Shown piece by piece: positions 21,974 to 33,664 of a stretch of 64,000 bases of DNA. Each line of letters starts with the position of its first letter. Position 1 is the stretch's first letter. Origin of the DNA: Globisporangium splendens (lineage: Eukaryota > Oomycota > Peronosporomycetes > Pythiales > Pythiaceae); the NCBI GenBank assembly GCA_006386115.1, contig VFIW01000020.1, positions 62,001 through 126,000 of the forward strand, read 5' to 3'. Position numbers and translations under genes: made by a program. A model generated the notes under the pieces. It searched no databases and was not told the DNA's origin. It saw only the letters and a program-made list of their open reading frames with translations.

Positions 21974-23506
21974 ATGGACTCAACTGCCAGCAGCACGGGC
22001 GCCGGTATGAACCACGAAGCACCAGCTCCTCCAGCTGAGCCACCTGCTCCAGCCGCGCATCACACGCCAGCAGCTCCCGTGTCCGACTTGGATGTGGCGG
22101 CAAAGTATGCCGACGTGGAGATCCAATCGGTTGCCGCGCAATTCGCGAGTGCGAACGTGAACGGTGTCCAGTCTGCTGTCGCTGCAGTAGAAGCCAGCAG
22201 CAATGGTGCTGCGCATGAAGATGATGATGATGGCAATGACGATGACGATGACGATGACGACGATGAGGAGGAGGAGGAGGGTGTTCCTACGGCCATGTCG
22301 GACGATTCGAGCTCTGATGACTCGGATGACGACGAAGACACGCCCGACAGTCGAAGCAAACTGCGCGCCGAGATCGAAGCTGCGATGGAGAAGGAGGAGA
22401 ACAAGGTGACTGGTCCGTTGAAGACTGCGAACGAAGTCGCCGCGGTTCCGGTGCGAGAACCAAGTGTCGAGCTCACAGCAGATTGCCCGATCGCGCGCTG
22501 TGGGTCCATCTTGAACGTGAGTGTGTTGGGGTTGATGATCACGATCAAGTCCGATATGAACACGAAGCCACTCGATGAAGGCAGTGTGCTGTGCTTTGAA
22601 GATCGCACGGTCATCGGATGCGTCGACGAAGTGTTTGGCCCCGTGATGATGCCCATGTACTTGATTCGATACGAAAAAGCCGAGAAGATCCCACCCCAAG
22701 CCGCAGTGAACGCTCCCGTGTTCTATGCGACCGAGCACACGACGTACATTGTGCCTGAGCAAATCAAGGACAAAGGCACGGACGCATCCAACATCTTTGA
22801 CGAAGAAACCGATGAGGCTGCGTACTCGGATGACGAAGCCGAAGCCGCCGCTAAGCGCGCGAACAGGAAGCGCAATCGCGGAGGAAATGCCAGTCAGCCA
22901 GGTACCGAAGGTGCTGTGTCTTCAGGACGAGGCCATGGCGAGTACTCCAACCGAAGCTCCAACTTTTCGGATTATCAGTCGCGCTCGAATGCTGGAGGCA
23001 ACTCGTATGGAGGAGGTCGCGGCAATGGAGGACGCGGCAGCAACTATGGACCGCCTCAAGGCCAGCAGGTGCAGATACAAAGTCAAAGCCACGGCGGAGT
23101 CACACATTACACTCAACCTGGCGGCTACGCCCCGCCACACATGGGATATGGAGCCAATCCAGTCTACGCGGCGCCTCCACCTCATGGCTACAATCCAGCG
23201 CAGCCACCTCCACCACCGATCCCTTACGGTCAGATGCAGATGAACCCACACCAGCCACCGCCGCCACCAGCTCCCCACCCTCAACAGCATTTTCAACCGC
23301 AGTACCAGCAGCACATGCCTCCGTACCCGCCGCAGGCTCCTCCAATGCCTAGTCAATTCTACCAGCCTCCACTTCCACCACAAGGGTACGCTGGTGCTCC
23401 TCCATACCCGCTGCAACCACCGAACACGTACTATCAGCCACCACCACAGCCTCCGCTTCCTCCAGGTCCCTACGATCAGAGACACCCGGGCAGCAATCGC
23501 CAATAG
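21974..23506 (+). CDS. NAF1: H/ACA snoRNP assembly factor Naf1
   Basis: Chaperones H/ACA ribonucleoprotein assembly in the nucleus before Gar1 replaces it. Single exon. I choose ATG 21974 (MDSTASSTGAGMNHEAP...), giving 510 aa, because the open frame upstream looks non-coding. Residues 1-165 are Ala/Pro-rich and strongly acidic. The Gar1/Naf1-like beta barrel covers about 169-270: CPIARCGSILNVSV, CFEDRTVIGCVDEVFGPV, YLIRYEK, VFYATEHTTYIVP. A Lys/Arg patch (KRANRKRNRGG) and a Gly/Tyr/Pro/Gln-rich tail follow, as in animal and fungal Naf1. The acidic-barrel-basic-Pro/Gly order distinguishes it from Gar1. It shares a divergent promoter with SOD. Confidence 0.93.
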   Translation: MDSTASSTGAGMNHEAPAPPAEPPAPAAHHTPAAPVSDLDVAAKYADVEIQSVAAQFASANVNGVQSAVAAVEASSNGAAHEDDDDGNDDDDDDDDDEEEEEGVPTAMSDDSSSDDSDDDEDTPDSRSKLRAEIEAAMEKEENKVTGPLKTANEVAAVPVREPSVELTADCPIARCGSILNVSVLGLMITIKSDMNTKPLDEGSVLCFEDRTVIGCVDEVFGPVMMPMYLIRYEKAEKIPPQAAVNAPVFYATEHTTYIVPEQIKDKGTDASNIFDEETDEAAYSDDEAEAAAKRANRKRNRGGNASQPGTEGAVSSGRGHGEYSNRSSNFSDYQSRSNAGGNSYGGGRGNGGRGSNYGPPQGQQVQIQSQSHGGVTHYTQPGGYAPPHMGYGANPVYAAPPPHGYNPAQPPPPPIPYGQMQMNPHQPPPPPAPHPQQHFQPQYQQHMPPYPPQAPPMPSQFYQPPLPPQGYAGAPPYPLQPPNTYYQPPPQPPLPPGPYDQRHPGSNRQ

Positions 23507-23855
23507 AGCTTCATGTTTCTCGACCAGAGTCATGTAGAGTAGAACCTCCGATTATCATTGTTTTCCTTAAAACCTCAAAGATGTAACTTGCTATGGTACA
23601 AACAGCACCATGAAAAGCTTGTGTTCGCTCTCATCCTCCACGCCGTTTTTTCTCTGTGTCTTTTTCGTGCTTTCATCTATCTTTTTCTTCTTGTATCGGC
23701 AGACTCACTTTCAAAATCTGTCCGCATTGTTGGTGCCTTATCGTTGCATGATCATGGTGTGCTGTTCAGGTTGTTGTAAGCGTCACGCTCGCGATATACC
23801 CATTCTTCATCACCTGCGCGGACGCATCAAAGACAAAAATGTCATTGAAAAATGG
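23507..23855. other. Convergent spacer between NAF1 and PHAF1-like gene
   Basis: About 350 bp, T-rich, with no coding signal. It serves as 3' flank for both genes. Confidence 0.5.
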
Positions 23856-25744
23856 TCAGAGAATCAAGTCTAAAACGTGGAGAGTTTGACGAACCTCGAA
23901 GATGCAGCCAGGGGTTGGACTGTAGCACAAGCTCGAGCCAAATGGGTGGAGTCCGAGTCCATTGTCGTGGATCACTGGACGCAAGTCGGATGCACTGCCA
24001 AACATCTTCCGAACGTCTTTCCACTACGAAGTACAACACAAAGTGTTAGCCAGGAACAAGCACAATCCTTCCAACTGTGAACATACCGGCGTCTCGGCCG
24101 TGATTTCAGGAATCCTCGTTTTCTTGATCCCCGATTTCTGTAAAATTGTTGCTGTCTGGAAGCACAAGCGGAAGTTGCACTTATGGTACGAGCCAAAGTC
24201 CGGGTGGCTGGAGACAGTAGAATATGCACATCGGATCAGATAAACCCCGAGTAGGAGGTGAAGGTTCCCTAGGAGATGACTCACCCTAACGCGTTCGCCT
24301 TCATGATGACTTTCGACACTGTGTGCAGCGAGTCGTAGAGAATGTCGATCCCTAAGTGCGGGTAGTTGTGGAAGTATTCACCGACAACCCCGCCCGCGAC
24401 ACTCGCGCCGTCATTTGGATCTTCCGATTTCCGGAACACTGACACTGGCTGACCGAGTTCACTGATCACCTCCTAACACATGCGTGAGAATACAGCATTA
24501 GACTAGCGGACACAAAAACACAAATGAATATACACATTTTTGTCTACCTGAGGCGACCATCCAAGCGCGATCCGCTGCTTTCTGCCAGTGAAAATGAAAG
24601 TCGTCTCGTTTTCGCCAATTTCTACCTCTACTGGTTCAAAATAGTGCCTAAGGAGAATGCAACCAGAGTCACAGACACAGTTAATCCCATCACGACCTCA
24701 TTGGAAAATACTCAGAATGCTGGAAACGTACTTTTTTGTCGCAACTGGAGCTTTTGGGGAGCGATAGTCGCTTCCGACGAACACCATGAACCCTGTCGCC
24801 GCTGGTGTCGAGCCATTCTATTATACCATCCACACACATGTACGTTAGTGTATGAATCACTTTTTACAGCAAGCGTTGGCAACGATAAAGGAGAGGACAC
24901 CGGAAATTCTAGGGGCAGCTCGGTGCCATTTTGGTACAGATGGTGGTATTCCTCTGGGATCGGAAACTTGATGCACCCGCCTTCATAGCCCAAAAAGTAG
25001 CTCTAGATGGGTTCAACATGCGAAATACAACAGCATTAAGTCCACAGCTGCCGCTTGCGAAAGCGCATGCAAACGACAAGATGCTCTCACCTTTTCAGCA
25101 GCTTCGTAGTGGCCTGGGACAGTCGGTCCAAAGAGCTATGCAATAGCCATTTTTAAAGCAGCATGTTCAGTCTCACGCCACACATCCGTCTTTCTATCAT
25201 TCCGCATCCGCAACAAACGCACGACGTACGTTGTAGACCGACATGAACGTCGCCGCGACGTCGCCGCCAAAGATCACGACGCGTCCGTACTTGAGCGCAA
25301 TGCGGTTCACGTCGTAAAACTCGACCATCGTCAGCACCTGGCGCACAGGATCGAATTTCAACTGGCAGCATAGCGTACAATATGACACATTGAGCGACAG
25401 TCGCACAGCACACACATACACACACACACACACGCTGTTGCACTATTTTTCATCATATACGCACGCGGAAGCCGTCTTCGGGCGAGTCGATCACCACATC
25501 GCTCTTGTACAACTCGCCCGCATTGTAGAGAATCTCAAACGGCCGCACCGGCAGGCGGCTCTGCAAGCAACGACAACAGATAGGAAACGTCAGCAGATAT
25601 ACGAGCATTTGCATATACCATAGACACACACACACGCACGCACGCACGCACCTTGAGCGCATGCAGGGCCTCCGCGATGCTGGCGCCGAGGCGGAAGGGT
25701 CCCACGGCGGCGCCTAGTTCGATCGTCCACACTTCGCGCGCCAT
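23856..25744 (-). CDS. PHAF1: PHAF1/UPF0183 (C16orf70-like) protein
   Basis: Ten exons: 25744..25652, 25560..25465, 25361..25230, 25135..25091, 25002..24901, 24817..24732, 24647..24548, 24472..24285, 24207..24087 and 24023..23856. All junctions keep phase and give 376 aa. Conserved family blocks run across the splice sites: GAAVGPFRLGASIAEALHAL, DVVIDSPEDGFR|LKFDPVRQ, N|LFGPTVPGHYEAAEK, GGCIKFPIPEEY, LEFP|NGSTPA, YFEPVEVEIGE, EYFHNYPHLGIDILYD, NFRLCFQT and PTPGCIFEV. In animals this protein is linked to phagophore membranes and autophagy. The family is old and single-copy. Exon 4 is only 45 nt. Two introns near the 5' end carry CA-type microsatellites. It stands convergent to NAF1 and divergent from the membrane protein at 26601. 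Confidence 0.92.
25403..25435. repeat. (CA)n microsatellite in an intron
   Basis: CA-rich tract in intron 2 of the PHAF1-like gene (between exons 2 and 3). A second one (CA then GCAC units, about 25624-25651) abuts the donor of intron 1. Confidence 0.85.
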
Positions 25745-26600
25745 GTTCTTCTCTGTCTATAGAGCAGTTCGATTGCTATTGCAGCGGATCTTTTCTGCGC
25801 TTTTCCTTGAGGTCAACGAACAACACGCCGGCAACACACGCATTCACTGTCCGCATGTTTTTCACCTTCGCACAACACTCAATAATATTTACAAAAGAGA
25901 GCAATAGATTCCATTTCCGTACAGTAGTTGTGAAATATTTACTAGAATAGACAGCACGGCGACATGCGAAATTTGCTCCCTCGCCTCAATTGATGATGCT
26001 TTTTTTGGATTTGGGAGACTGAAATAGGGTTAGGACATCAACAAACGAATCAGCGGATTGTAGCCGAATTTCAATGCTGTCTGGTGTTTACAGAGGAAAA
26101 GATAGCGAACATGTATTGTAAAGTGCGATGCAGTGCAGCTGAGGTCAGTCACTTTGAGTTGATGTGTCTTGGTAAAATCATGGAGTGTCGCATGGCAGCC
26201 TCTAATCAAATTAAACCCTTCTTCAAAGCGTTCTTGGCAACCACATTCATTGACAAAGTGCGCATTGAAGGTCAGTTTTAAAAGCTCTTTGTTCAAGTCA
26301 TCAACTTCATAGCCCTACCCTCACATCCGTTATCGCAACCTTTGGAAAACCACGTAGACCCTCTTTAAACCACATATCCCCCGCCTGATTTTAATACTCT
26401 TCTTCTTGCAGCTCTTCCTAAAATGTTCAGTTCCGTGGGATAAAAATACTCAACCTGTTGGTTTTTATTGGTATTGGCTCGGTCCCACCTGCACAAACCG
26501 CCTGCTCGAAACACAAAATAATCTCGAGCAGCCGGTTATCCGGACACTTCCAAGAACAAGGCGCTACAAATACAAAACAACACCAAAAGCAATAGCGAAT
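25745..26600. other. Divergent 5' region between PHAF1-like and membrane-protein genes
   Basis: About 860 bp. It contains the minus-strand open frame at 26030-26293, listed separately, and AT-rich flanks. Otherwise I see no gene. Confidence 0.5.
26030..26293 (-). other. Open frame without ATG, possible gene or transposon fragment
   Basis: About 87 codons on the minus strand read as a coherent peptide (NAHFVNECGCQERFEEGFNL, then RGCHATLHDFTKTHQL and a stop at 26030). No ATG and no obvious acceptor opens it. I recognise no family. It could be a relic exon or a transposon piece. Confidence 0.25.
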
Positions 26601-28106
26601 ATGGTGCCGATGCGACTGGCGCTCGTCGCCGCGTGCGCGCTCGCCGCCGGATGCCGCGTCGCCGAAGGTATATAGAATGAGTATGCGCTGCTTTACGTAC
26701 GCCTCTATACAGTGCGCGTATGCTGACGCTCGTCTTATGTCATTATGCAGGCGTGAAGGCGTGCGCCGAGTGCGGGGGTGGCGCGACGTGCATCGTCGAG
26801 GACACGGGCTCGCGCCTGAACGCGTGGGAGACGAACATCACGCTCAGCATGTGCAACTTTGACGCGAGCAAGACGTACGCGCTCGAGTTCAGCCTCAAGG
26901 TGCCGCTCGCGTGCGACACGGCGGCGGCGCTTGTGCCCAAGGTCAAATCCATGGCGCCGGTCGCGGGCACGTGCGGCGCGGCCGCGTGTCCGATCCTCGT
27001 GATGCTCGAGAATCCTATCGACTGGGCCATCACGATGCGCTCAGGCACCGATGTGAACGGTCTGCTCGCCAAGTTTACGAGCGGTGGCAGCGACGAGAGC
27101 GTGACGGTCGCGACGGGACAGGATATCGGCGGCGCGGCCATGCAGGCGAGCGCGACGTCGCCCTCGATCTCGCTGTGCGCGAGCGACGTCCCGATCACGG
27201 GCGTCCGACTTTCCCAGCTCAAGACGTGCAACTTTGCCGAAGTGTGTCGCGGTGCTGCCGGTGCCTCGGCGTGCACGGTCCCACTCGCGCAGGGATTGCC
27301 CGTGGACAACGTGACATGCGTCAAGGACACGGGCGTCTGCAAGGGCAACGTCGCGCTCTCGGGCGCGTTGTCGTGCGATGCCTCTGCAGGAAACCAGAAC
27401 ACGATGATCATCGGCGTCAAAGTCGGCAACAGCGCGCTCTCCAATTACCAGGCCATTGGGCTCATCACTGGTACGTTATGCTGCCTGTGTTTCTATTGTA
27501 TCGAGCACCACGCGACTGACTATGCTTGTGTCATTTAATGCGTCTACAGCACCGACGTCGACGATCACAGATGTGTCGGACCTGGAAGCGGAGAGCTCGA
27601 CCTTCACGCTGAGCACAGACTCGTACTGCGGGACCTCGGCGATCCAGGTCAACCTCAGCAACTCGGACGGGACGGTGCCAGCGACCGTGTCGAGCGTCAA
27701 CTCCACGAACGGTTCCGTTGCCGTGACCCTCTCGTCGCCGCTTGAGAAGTCTTTGGATGGCAAAAGCCTGCAGTTCACGCTCACGCAGTGCAGCGTGTCC
27801 TCGACGGCGTTTACCAGCATCGTGGGCGACGATGACTCCAGCAGCAGTGGTCCAGGCAACAGCAACTCAACTAATTCCGCGGCGACCGCTGGTAATGGCT
27901 ACAGCTCCGCGAACAAGGAGTCGACGCAGGAGACAAACGCGTCCACGGGTCTCTCGGGCGGCCTGATCATCGGCATTGCCGTCGGCGTCGTGGCGGCGTG
28001 CGGGTTCGTTTTTGAATGCTGGTATCACAAGCGGCGGCAAGCTCCCCCCAAGCCCTCCGCCACTGACGGACCAGTCACCAATGGCTATGGGAATCACGCG
28101 ATATAG
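26601..28106 (+). CDS. Type I single-pass membrane protein with Cys-rich ectodomain
   Basis: Three exons (26601..26667, 26751..27470, 27550..28106) join in phase to 447 aa. Residues 1-22 are a signal peptide (MVPMRLALVAACALAAGCRV). An ectodomain of ~370 residues carries about a dozen and a half Cys and several N-X-S/T sites. It may be two related halves, since both the Cys pattern and stretches such as SLKVPLACDT / LSTDSYCGTS recur, but I cannot confirm a repeat. A Ser/Thr/Asn-rich stalk follows, then one TM helix (GLIIGIAVGVVAACGFVF) with a stop-transfer WYHKRR and a short Pro-rich tail. No family recognised. Cell-surface receptor or adhesin-like by architecture only. Confidence 0.82.
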
Positions 28107-28365
28107 TGAAGACGCTTTCTTCGTGCTATGACAGACGCGCTAACTAATTCGAGGAGAAGAAGAAGACGAGAAAAGCAACAGAAAAAGAGAAAAATCGGAC
28201 CAGAAAGAGAAAGAGGCATTTAGTATCACTTTGAAGGAGAAGAAGATAAGAATAAAGGTAATCCAGTTTTGTGTGTATTTCATTTCAATTTCATGCCTCT
28301 CACGATGACAATGTTAAAGGACTGACCTTGGCAACAGAAGCGAATTAAGATGTCTTTGTTTTGTT
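28107..28365. other. Convergent spacer
   Basis: 259 bp between the membrane-protein stop and the LRR gene stop; A/G-rich around 28150-28255, no gene seen. Confidence 0.5.
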
Positions 28366-30992
28366 TTAGGCGAGTTTTCGTTCCTCTCGGATCTTTGCCG
28401 AGCGCTGCATTGCGAGCTCTTTCTTCATCGCGTACCGCTTTGGGGCAGAAAGCGTGTGGTTCTCCAACTCAAGCTCCAGTCGTTGAATCTGGTTCGCGAG
28501 GTTGCTGGCCATTTGTCGTGACGCATTTGTGTCATTCCGTTCCCGAAATCCATTGTGCACAGCTTTGGTGCTTGCTGAACTAGCAGGATACTCCTCTCGA
28601 CGTACATCATCCTGCGAGGCACCTGCTGGACCTGACGCAGCATACATTGCCGATTTGGCATTCCCTGGCCTTGAGGTAACCAGAGAAGTCGGTGGAGTCT
28701 TCAACCGCGCTTGAGCTTCCTCTTCCGCTTGGTTGTCTCGTTTTGGATGCAGCGTGGACTTTGGCACAGGAGGCAACGATGCGTTTGGTGGCAGTTTGTT
28801 TTTCAGGTGCATCAGAATCTCAGTGCTGCCCTTGGCGATCACACCGCCACGCACCGTTTTCTGCGGATTCCCGTTCATGTAAATCGCGTGCAAGTGCGGA
28901 CAGAGCCCGAGTTCGTAAGGTACGTTTGTGAGGTTGTTGTTCTCAAAGGAAAGTGACGCGAACCGTGGAACGCGGTAAATGGTCCCAAGCGAGTGCAGTT
29001 TGTTGTCGGAAATGCTCACGACGCTCGCCTTTGTGAGCTCCAACCACGGAAATCCGTCAAGCGAGTTGATCCTGTTGAACGAAAGCAGCAATGTCTCCAT
29101 TGAATACAAGTAGCGGATACCAAGGGGCATTTGCGTTAGCGCATTGTTGCGAAGATCGAGTTCCTACGCAGCAGGAAGCAGTCACAGTCAGCAGCAGTGG
29201 AAGCAAAGTACATAATAGGAAGGTGCATTCGTCCACACCTTGAGTGAGTGAGACAGCAGTGGGTCATCGCCGAGAAAATCGTTGATTGCTTCATGGGAGA
29301 GCTGGTTCTTGCGAAGCCGAAGCAGCTGAAGGTTTTGGAGGTTGGCTATTGACACGTTCACGCTCTGTAGTCGACTGTCTTCGGCAGTCAGCGTCTACGT
29401 GCAGCATAACAGATCACAAGAGCGTTGCTAGCATATCGTGATTTTCACGCAACGAGCCCACTGCGCAAACGTACCAAAAGCGCAGTTAGCGATCCGATTT
29501 CCGCTGGCAGATGCGTCAGTCGATTCTTCGACAAATTCAAATGCAGCAGCGTTGCTTCAAAATTGTATCCACCACCATTGCACTGCTTCCTCAACGCGCT
29601 CGGGAGTTCAGCGACTCCTTTCTCGGAGAAGTCCAATGTCCCCGATGACGCCGCATCGCGAAACAAGACTTCACACGATTCGTCCGGTACAGACACCGCT
29701 TCGTTTCCTGCTTTCGTGGCATTGCGTTCGTTGTGATACGCTTGGAGCTCATCGATTTCTTCGGCGAGCACGTCGACGCCAACGGGGGGACTACCACGCG
29801 TGCGCAAGTATTTCTTGAGCGACTCACATCCAGCACTTAGAATCAACCGGCGGATCGCACGAAGCGGATTCCCATCGATTACAATGTGGTTGAGATGCTT
29901 GAGGTGCCCGAGCCCCGGCGGCAGGTCTGATAGATCGTTGTTGGACAAGTCGAGCGTCTTCAAGTGGTACAGACACGCGATGTTCGCTGGCAGCTCGTTG
30001 AGTTTGTTGTCACGCACATCGAGCACCGTGATTGAGTCCTTGACGCGTAACACCGAGGCTTCGTCAATACTCGAGAGCGCATTGTACCCGAGAAACACTT
30101 GGTCCAGCACCGCACTTACAGGCAGCACAGGGAAGACTACAAGTCGATTTTGCCGTAAATCGAGAAATTTCAGTCTCTGCAACGTCGAGAGGCACTCGAA
30201 AGTAGACCCGAGCCAGTTTTTCTTCAAATCGAGCATCTGCATGTTGCGCAGTCCCGAGAGCGAGGTTGGGAGGCTTGTCAGCTGATTGGTATGTGCTGTG
30301 AGCGTATGGAGCTTTTGCAAGTTGGCCATGAACTCGGGGAGTTTCGCGATCGCGTTTTCCTCAATGCGGAGCACTTCGAGTTGCACGAGTCTGCCAATAG
30401 ACTGCGGCAAACTCGTGAGTTTGTTGGCTGCGAGCGCCAATTCTTTCAGATTGATCAAGGCACCAAGGCTCTCCGAAAGATCTTGCTGCAACTGATTGCT
30501 GTAGGCGGAGAATACAAAGTGCAGCACATGAATGAGCTCAGCTTTCACGAATAACAGAGCCAAAGTCCTACTTACTGGCTCAGATCGAGGTACGTGAGCC
30601 CCGTGAGCTCAAAGAAGCCTTCAGGCAGTGCTGAGAGCGCATTTTGACACAACTTTATCGACGTGACGGTCGTGAGCGCGGCGACATCGTCGGCAACGGA
30701 CGGGATCGCATTGTGGCTCATGTCGATCTTCGCCAGATCCACGCACTCCCACTTTTTTTCGTCCTGATGGTACATGTAGACAAAGAGATCACTTGAGGCA
30801 TGAGGAGCTTCATGGGTCCACAATATCCACTCAGGTTACCTTGTCCATGTGATCCTCCAAGTGATACGCTTCACGGGGAAACTCGGTCAGGTCTCTTGCT
30901 GGCAAGCTCAGGAATCCAGACCGCCGTGCTTCGCGGAACGCGCGCACTTTCTGGTCGCGCGCTGGCGCCAGCACCACATCCTGTCGGCGCAT
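28366..30992 (-). CDS. LRRC40-like leucine-rich repeat protein, paralogue A
   Basis: Five exons (30992..30840, 30763..30576, 30498..29475, 29394..29239, 29163..28366) give 772 aa. Some 20 LRRs of the short intracellular LxxLxLxxNxLxxLP type fill residues ~25-640. Two landmark spots match LRRC40: the central GNPLRAIRRLILSAGCESLKKYLRTRG and the late GNPQKTVRGGVIAKGSTEIL..., each closing an LRR block. A basic coiled-coil tail (LELELENHTLSAPKRYAMKK) ends the protein. There is no signal peptide or TM, so it is cytosolic. It is paralogous to the gene at 38917-41854, and two introns sit at identical positions. Start ATG 30992 is the first in a frame that aligns with the paralogue. The gene begins only 245 bp from the truncated end of the kinase gene. 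Confidence 0.9.
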
Positions 30993-31237
30993 TTGGGGGA
31001 AATGCGAGAGATCACAAAAGGAGCTGGGGACACGAAACGACGCGACGTCTGAGCGAAATGATGAACAGACTCTGGCAACCTCCAGTCGCTGAACCACCAA
31101 TGCCACGTCTTTCACTTGCGCTTCTCTTGAACAAACATAATCGTAGAGCGTGATTGAATAGATAAAGCAAAACAAATACAAGGAGCTTACCAATATTGTG
31201 TGTGTGTGCTCTCGTACCCTAATAAACCTGGAAAAGA

Positions 31238-33664
31238 CTATCGCGCAAAATCCTTGGCCATGCCGAACGCGATGTTGTACGCAAGCCGCACCTGTTGCAG
31301 TGGCTCAGGTCGTGGCAGCTTGTGGTAAATGTCGAAAAAACTGCCGTTCGCGAGTAACTCGGTCACGAGCAGCAGCGTCGGTGGTTTCGAGCACGAGCCC
31401 ATAAAGAGCACGATGTTCGGGTGGTGCAGCCCCTTCATGATGCTGCACTCCTTCTCAAACTCGGCCAAAGTGTTTTTGGGCACCGAGCTCGTATGCAACT
31501 TCTTGATCGCGACGGGTGTGCCGAAGTAGGATCCTTTGTACACGACGCCAAACACGCCGCGGCCGATCGCAGCGTCCACGATCAGATCCTCCTCCTTGAT
31601 CGAGAGCCCGTCGTCCTCGGTGCTCATTGTGCGCGCGTTCACGAGCTTCCGGTCCGGGTAAATGATGTGGTCTTCCCACTTCTCGTCGCCAACATGCTTG
31701 GTGAGGATGTTTTGTAGCGTAGAGATCACGATCGAGAACGACGGACGTACATTTTCCTCGGCACCCCAGCACCGCGCCATGAGATTGTAGAGCTCCTGGA
31801 GTTCGACGCTCTGAGGCATCTCGAGGTTATGGAAATCGATCGGACGCTTGCCTGCCTGGACCACAAATGGCACGGCGTCGACCGAGATGCTGTGATACGG
31901 AATCGAATTGCTCAGCGCTTCAAAGAGGATCACGCCAAAGCTGTACACATCCGATTTCTCGGTATGGTCCTCGCCCTTGAACACTTCAGGCGCGATCCAG
32001 ATACTCGAGCCAATGAACGCGCGATTCACAGCCCAGCGAGATTGTTCTCGCCGTCTTCGCGGAACGCCTTGAGCTTTGACAGACCAAAGTCCGAGACCTT
32101 GCAACGCCAATCAGCATCGATAAGCAAGTTCACTGACTTCAAGTCACGGTGCAAGATTGGCGGATTACTCGAGTGCAGGAAGTGCATGCCACGCGATGCG
32201 TCGACCATCATGCGCAGCAGCAACGACCAGTCAATCTTAAATTCATCGCTGTGGATGACTGTATACACGCTGCCCTTTGGACACAGCTCCATGACGAGCC
32301 CGACAAACTCTGGATGCACCATGACACCCATAAACATGACCACATTCGGGTGCCAAAGTTGCGCCATCACACTCGCTTCCGAGCCAAAGCTCGTGATGAT
32401 CGATTTCGTGTCGCCCTGAAGCGTGATCTTCTTAACCGCGACGCGAGTCTCTTTCCACGTCGCAGCGTACATGATGCCGAACGTGCCCTGACCGAGCTCT
32501 TCCTTCACGAGCACATCCTTCGGATCAATGTGCGTATTGGCACTCAAGATACCCGTAGCGCCTGTCAAGCCGTTCGGTTGGTTCTGCGTCGCACCACCAC
32601 TGAACCATCCGGTCATCTCCATAGTCATCTGCACCATCACGTTTTCCTGCGCGAGTCGCTCGGTGAGCACGAAATCGCGGCGCTCTTCGTACTCCCAGTT
32701 CCACGACAAGAATGCGAGCAAGATCGAGTACAAGATGACTGCAGCCCTCAACGTACCTGGAGAACTGAGGGGTTCTGGCGCCGTCGCAGTCGCGAAGCGA
32801 TACCACGCGAGGATGATGAAAAAGACGCTCGATGCTCTCAGGATGCCAAAGGACTGTAGGAACGTCAGCCCCGTCGAACTCGTGATCCCCAGCGAAAAGA
32901 TGAACTGCACCCAGACGTTGCGCTCGTTCACCGAAGTCCCCGCAGCCGTCGTATCGAGCAAGGCACTGATCTGACCGATGAGGCACACGATCGAGAGAAG
33001 ATGCGTGCGGCTCTGGAAAAAGCTATGAAACGAGATCACGAGCAGTCCCATGCACACGACAATGCCTAACAACAACACGCAACCAAAAAAATAGGAGGTG
33101 CGGTGAGCCATGTAATCAAAGCAAGCAAACACATACGATGCAGCAGCACGCACCAGGGAAAATCATCACGAGCGGGAACTGCGTCCACTTTTCCTGATTA
33201 TCTTTCGCCTTGAAGCTCACTTGCATGATCACGAGCAACGGGATGAAAAACGCCGTGAACCCGGCACCGAATTTCAATCGCGTGTGATACTTGGCACATC
33301 GCGCGGTCGCAAAGCGGTCTTCCATCTCGATGTTGGAGAACAGCAACGAGACGACGGATATCCCGATATCTTCCTTCTTGTGCACGGGCTGATCGGTCTT
33401 GCGGCTCTTGGTGCGGAAAAAGTTCAATTTCAAGTCCTGCATGCTCGCCCCGACGTGGAGCTTGGTTTTGCGAGGAGATCCGCTTGCTGCCGTGGGGCTA
33501 TGGCGATGCGCATTGTTGCTCGTACCGCTGCCGCTGGGTGACAGATTCTCGATGTCGCTCGAGTTTTCCGGGATCGTCGTCGACTTGGGGATTACTTGGG
33601 ACATCCGTGCAGGTGCCTTGGACATCCTCGTATGGTTTGTACGGAAAACTGGGGATGGAATCAT
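31238..33664 (-). pseudogene. Tandem TKL protein kinase with multi-TM N-terminus, frameshifted and truncated
   Basis: Exon 1 33664..33154, intron of 88 bp, then 33065 onward. The start is uncertain (ATGs at 33799, 33664 and 33625). The N-terminal ~150 residues are polar, then about five hydrophobic segments. Kinase domain 1 has GQGTFGIMYA, VAVKK, HRDLKSVNLL and DFGLSK. Near 32029-32040 the frame breaks by one base with no usable GT-AG. The next frame resumes exactly where expected (NRAFIGSSIWIAPEVFKG through RPSFSIVI). A second kinase N-lobe follows (GRGVFGVVYKGSYFGTPVAIKKL) but hits TAG at 31238 right after AYNIAFGMAKDFAR, before any HRDLK catalytic loop. So domain 2 is incomplete and domain 1 is split. 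Such TM-TKL kinases are typical of oomycetes. Probably a pseudogene; a base-call error would explain the frameshift but not the truncation. Confidence 0.82.

Noticed and set aside
31989..32100. Intron to explain the kinase frame change
   Set aside because: No GT...AG pair of at least 40 bp fits between the last good codon and the resumed frame.
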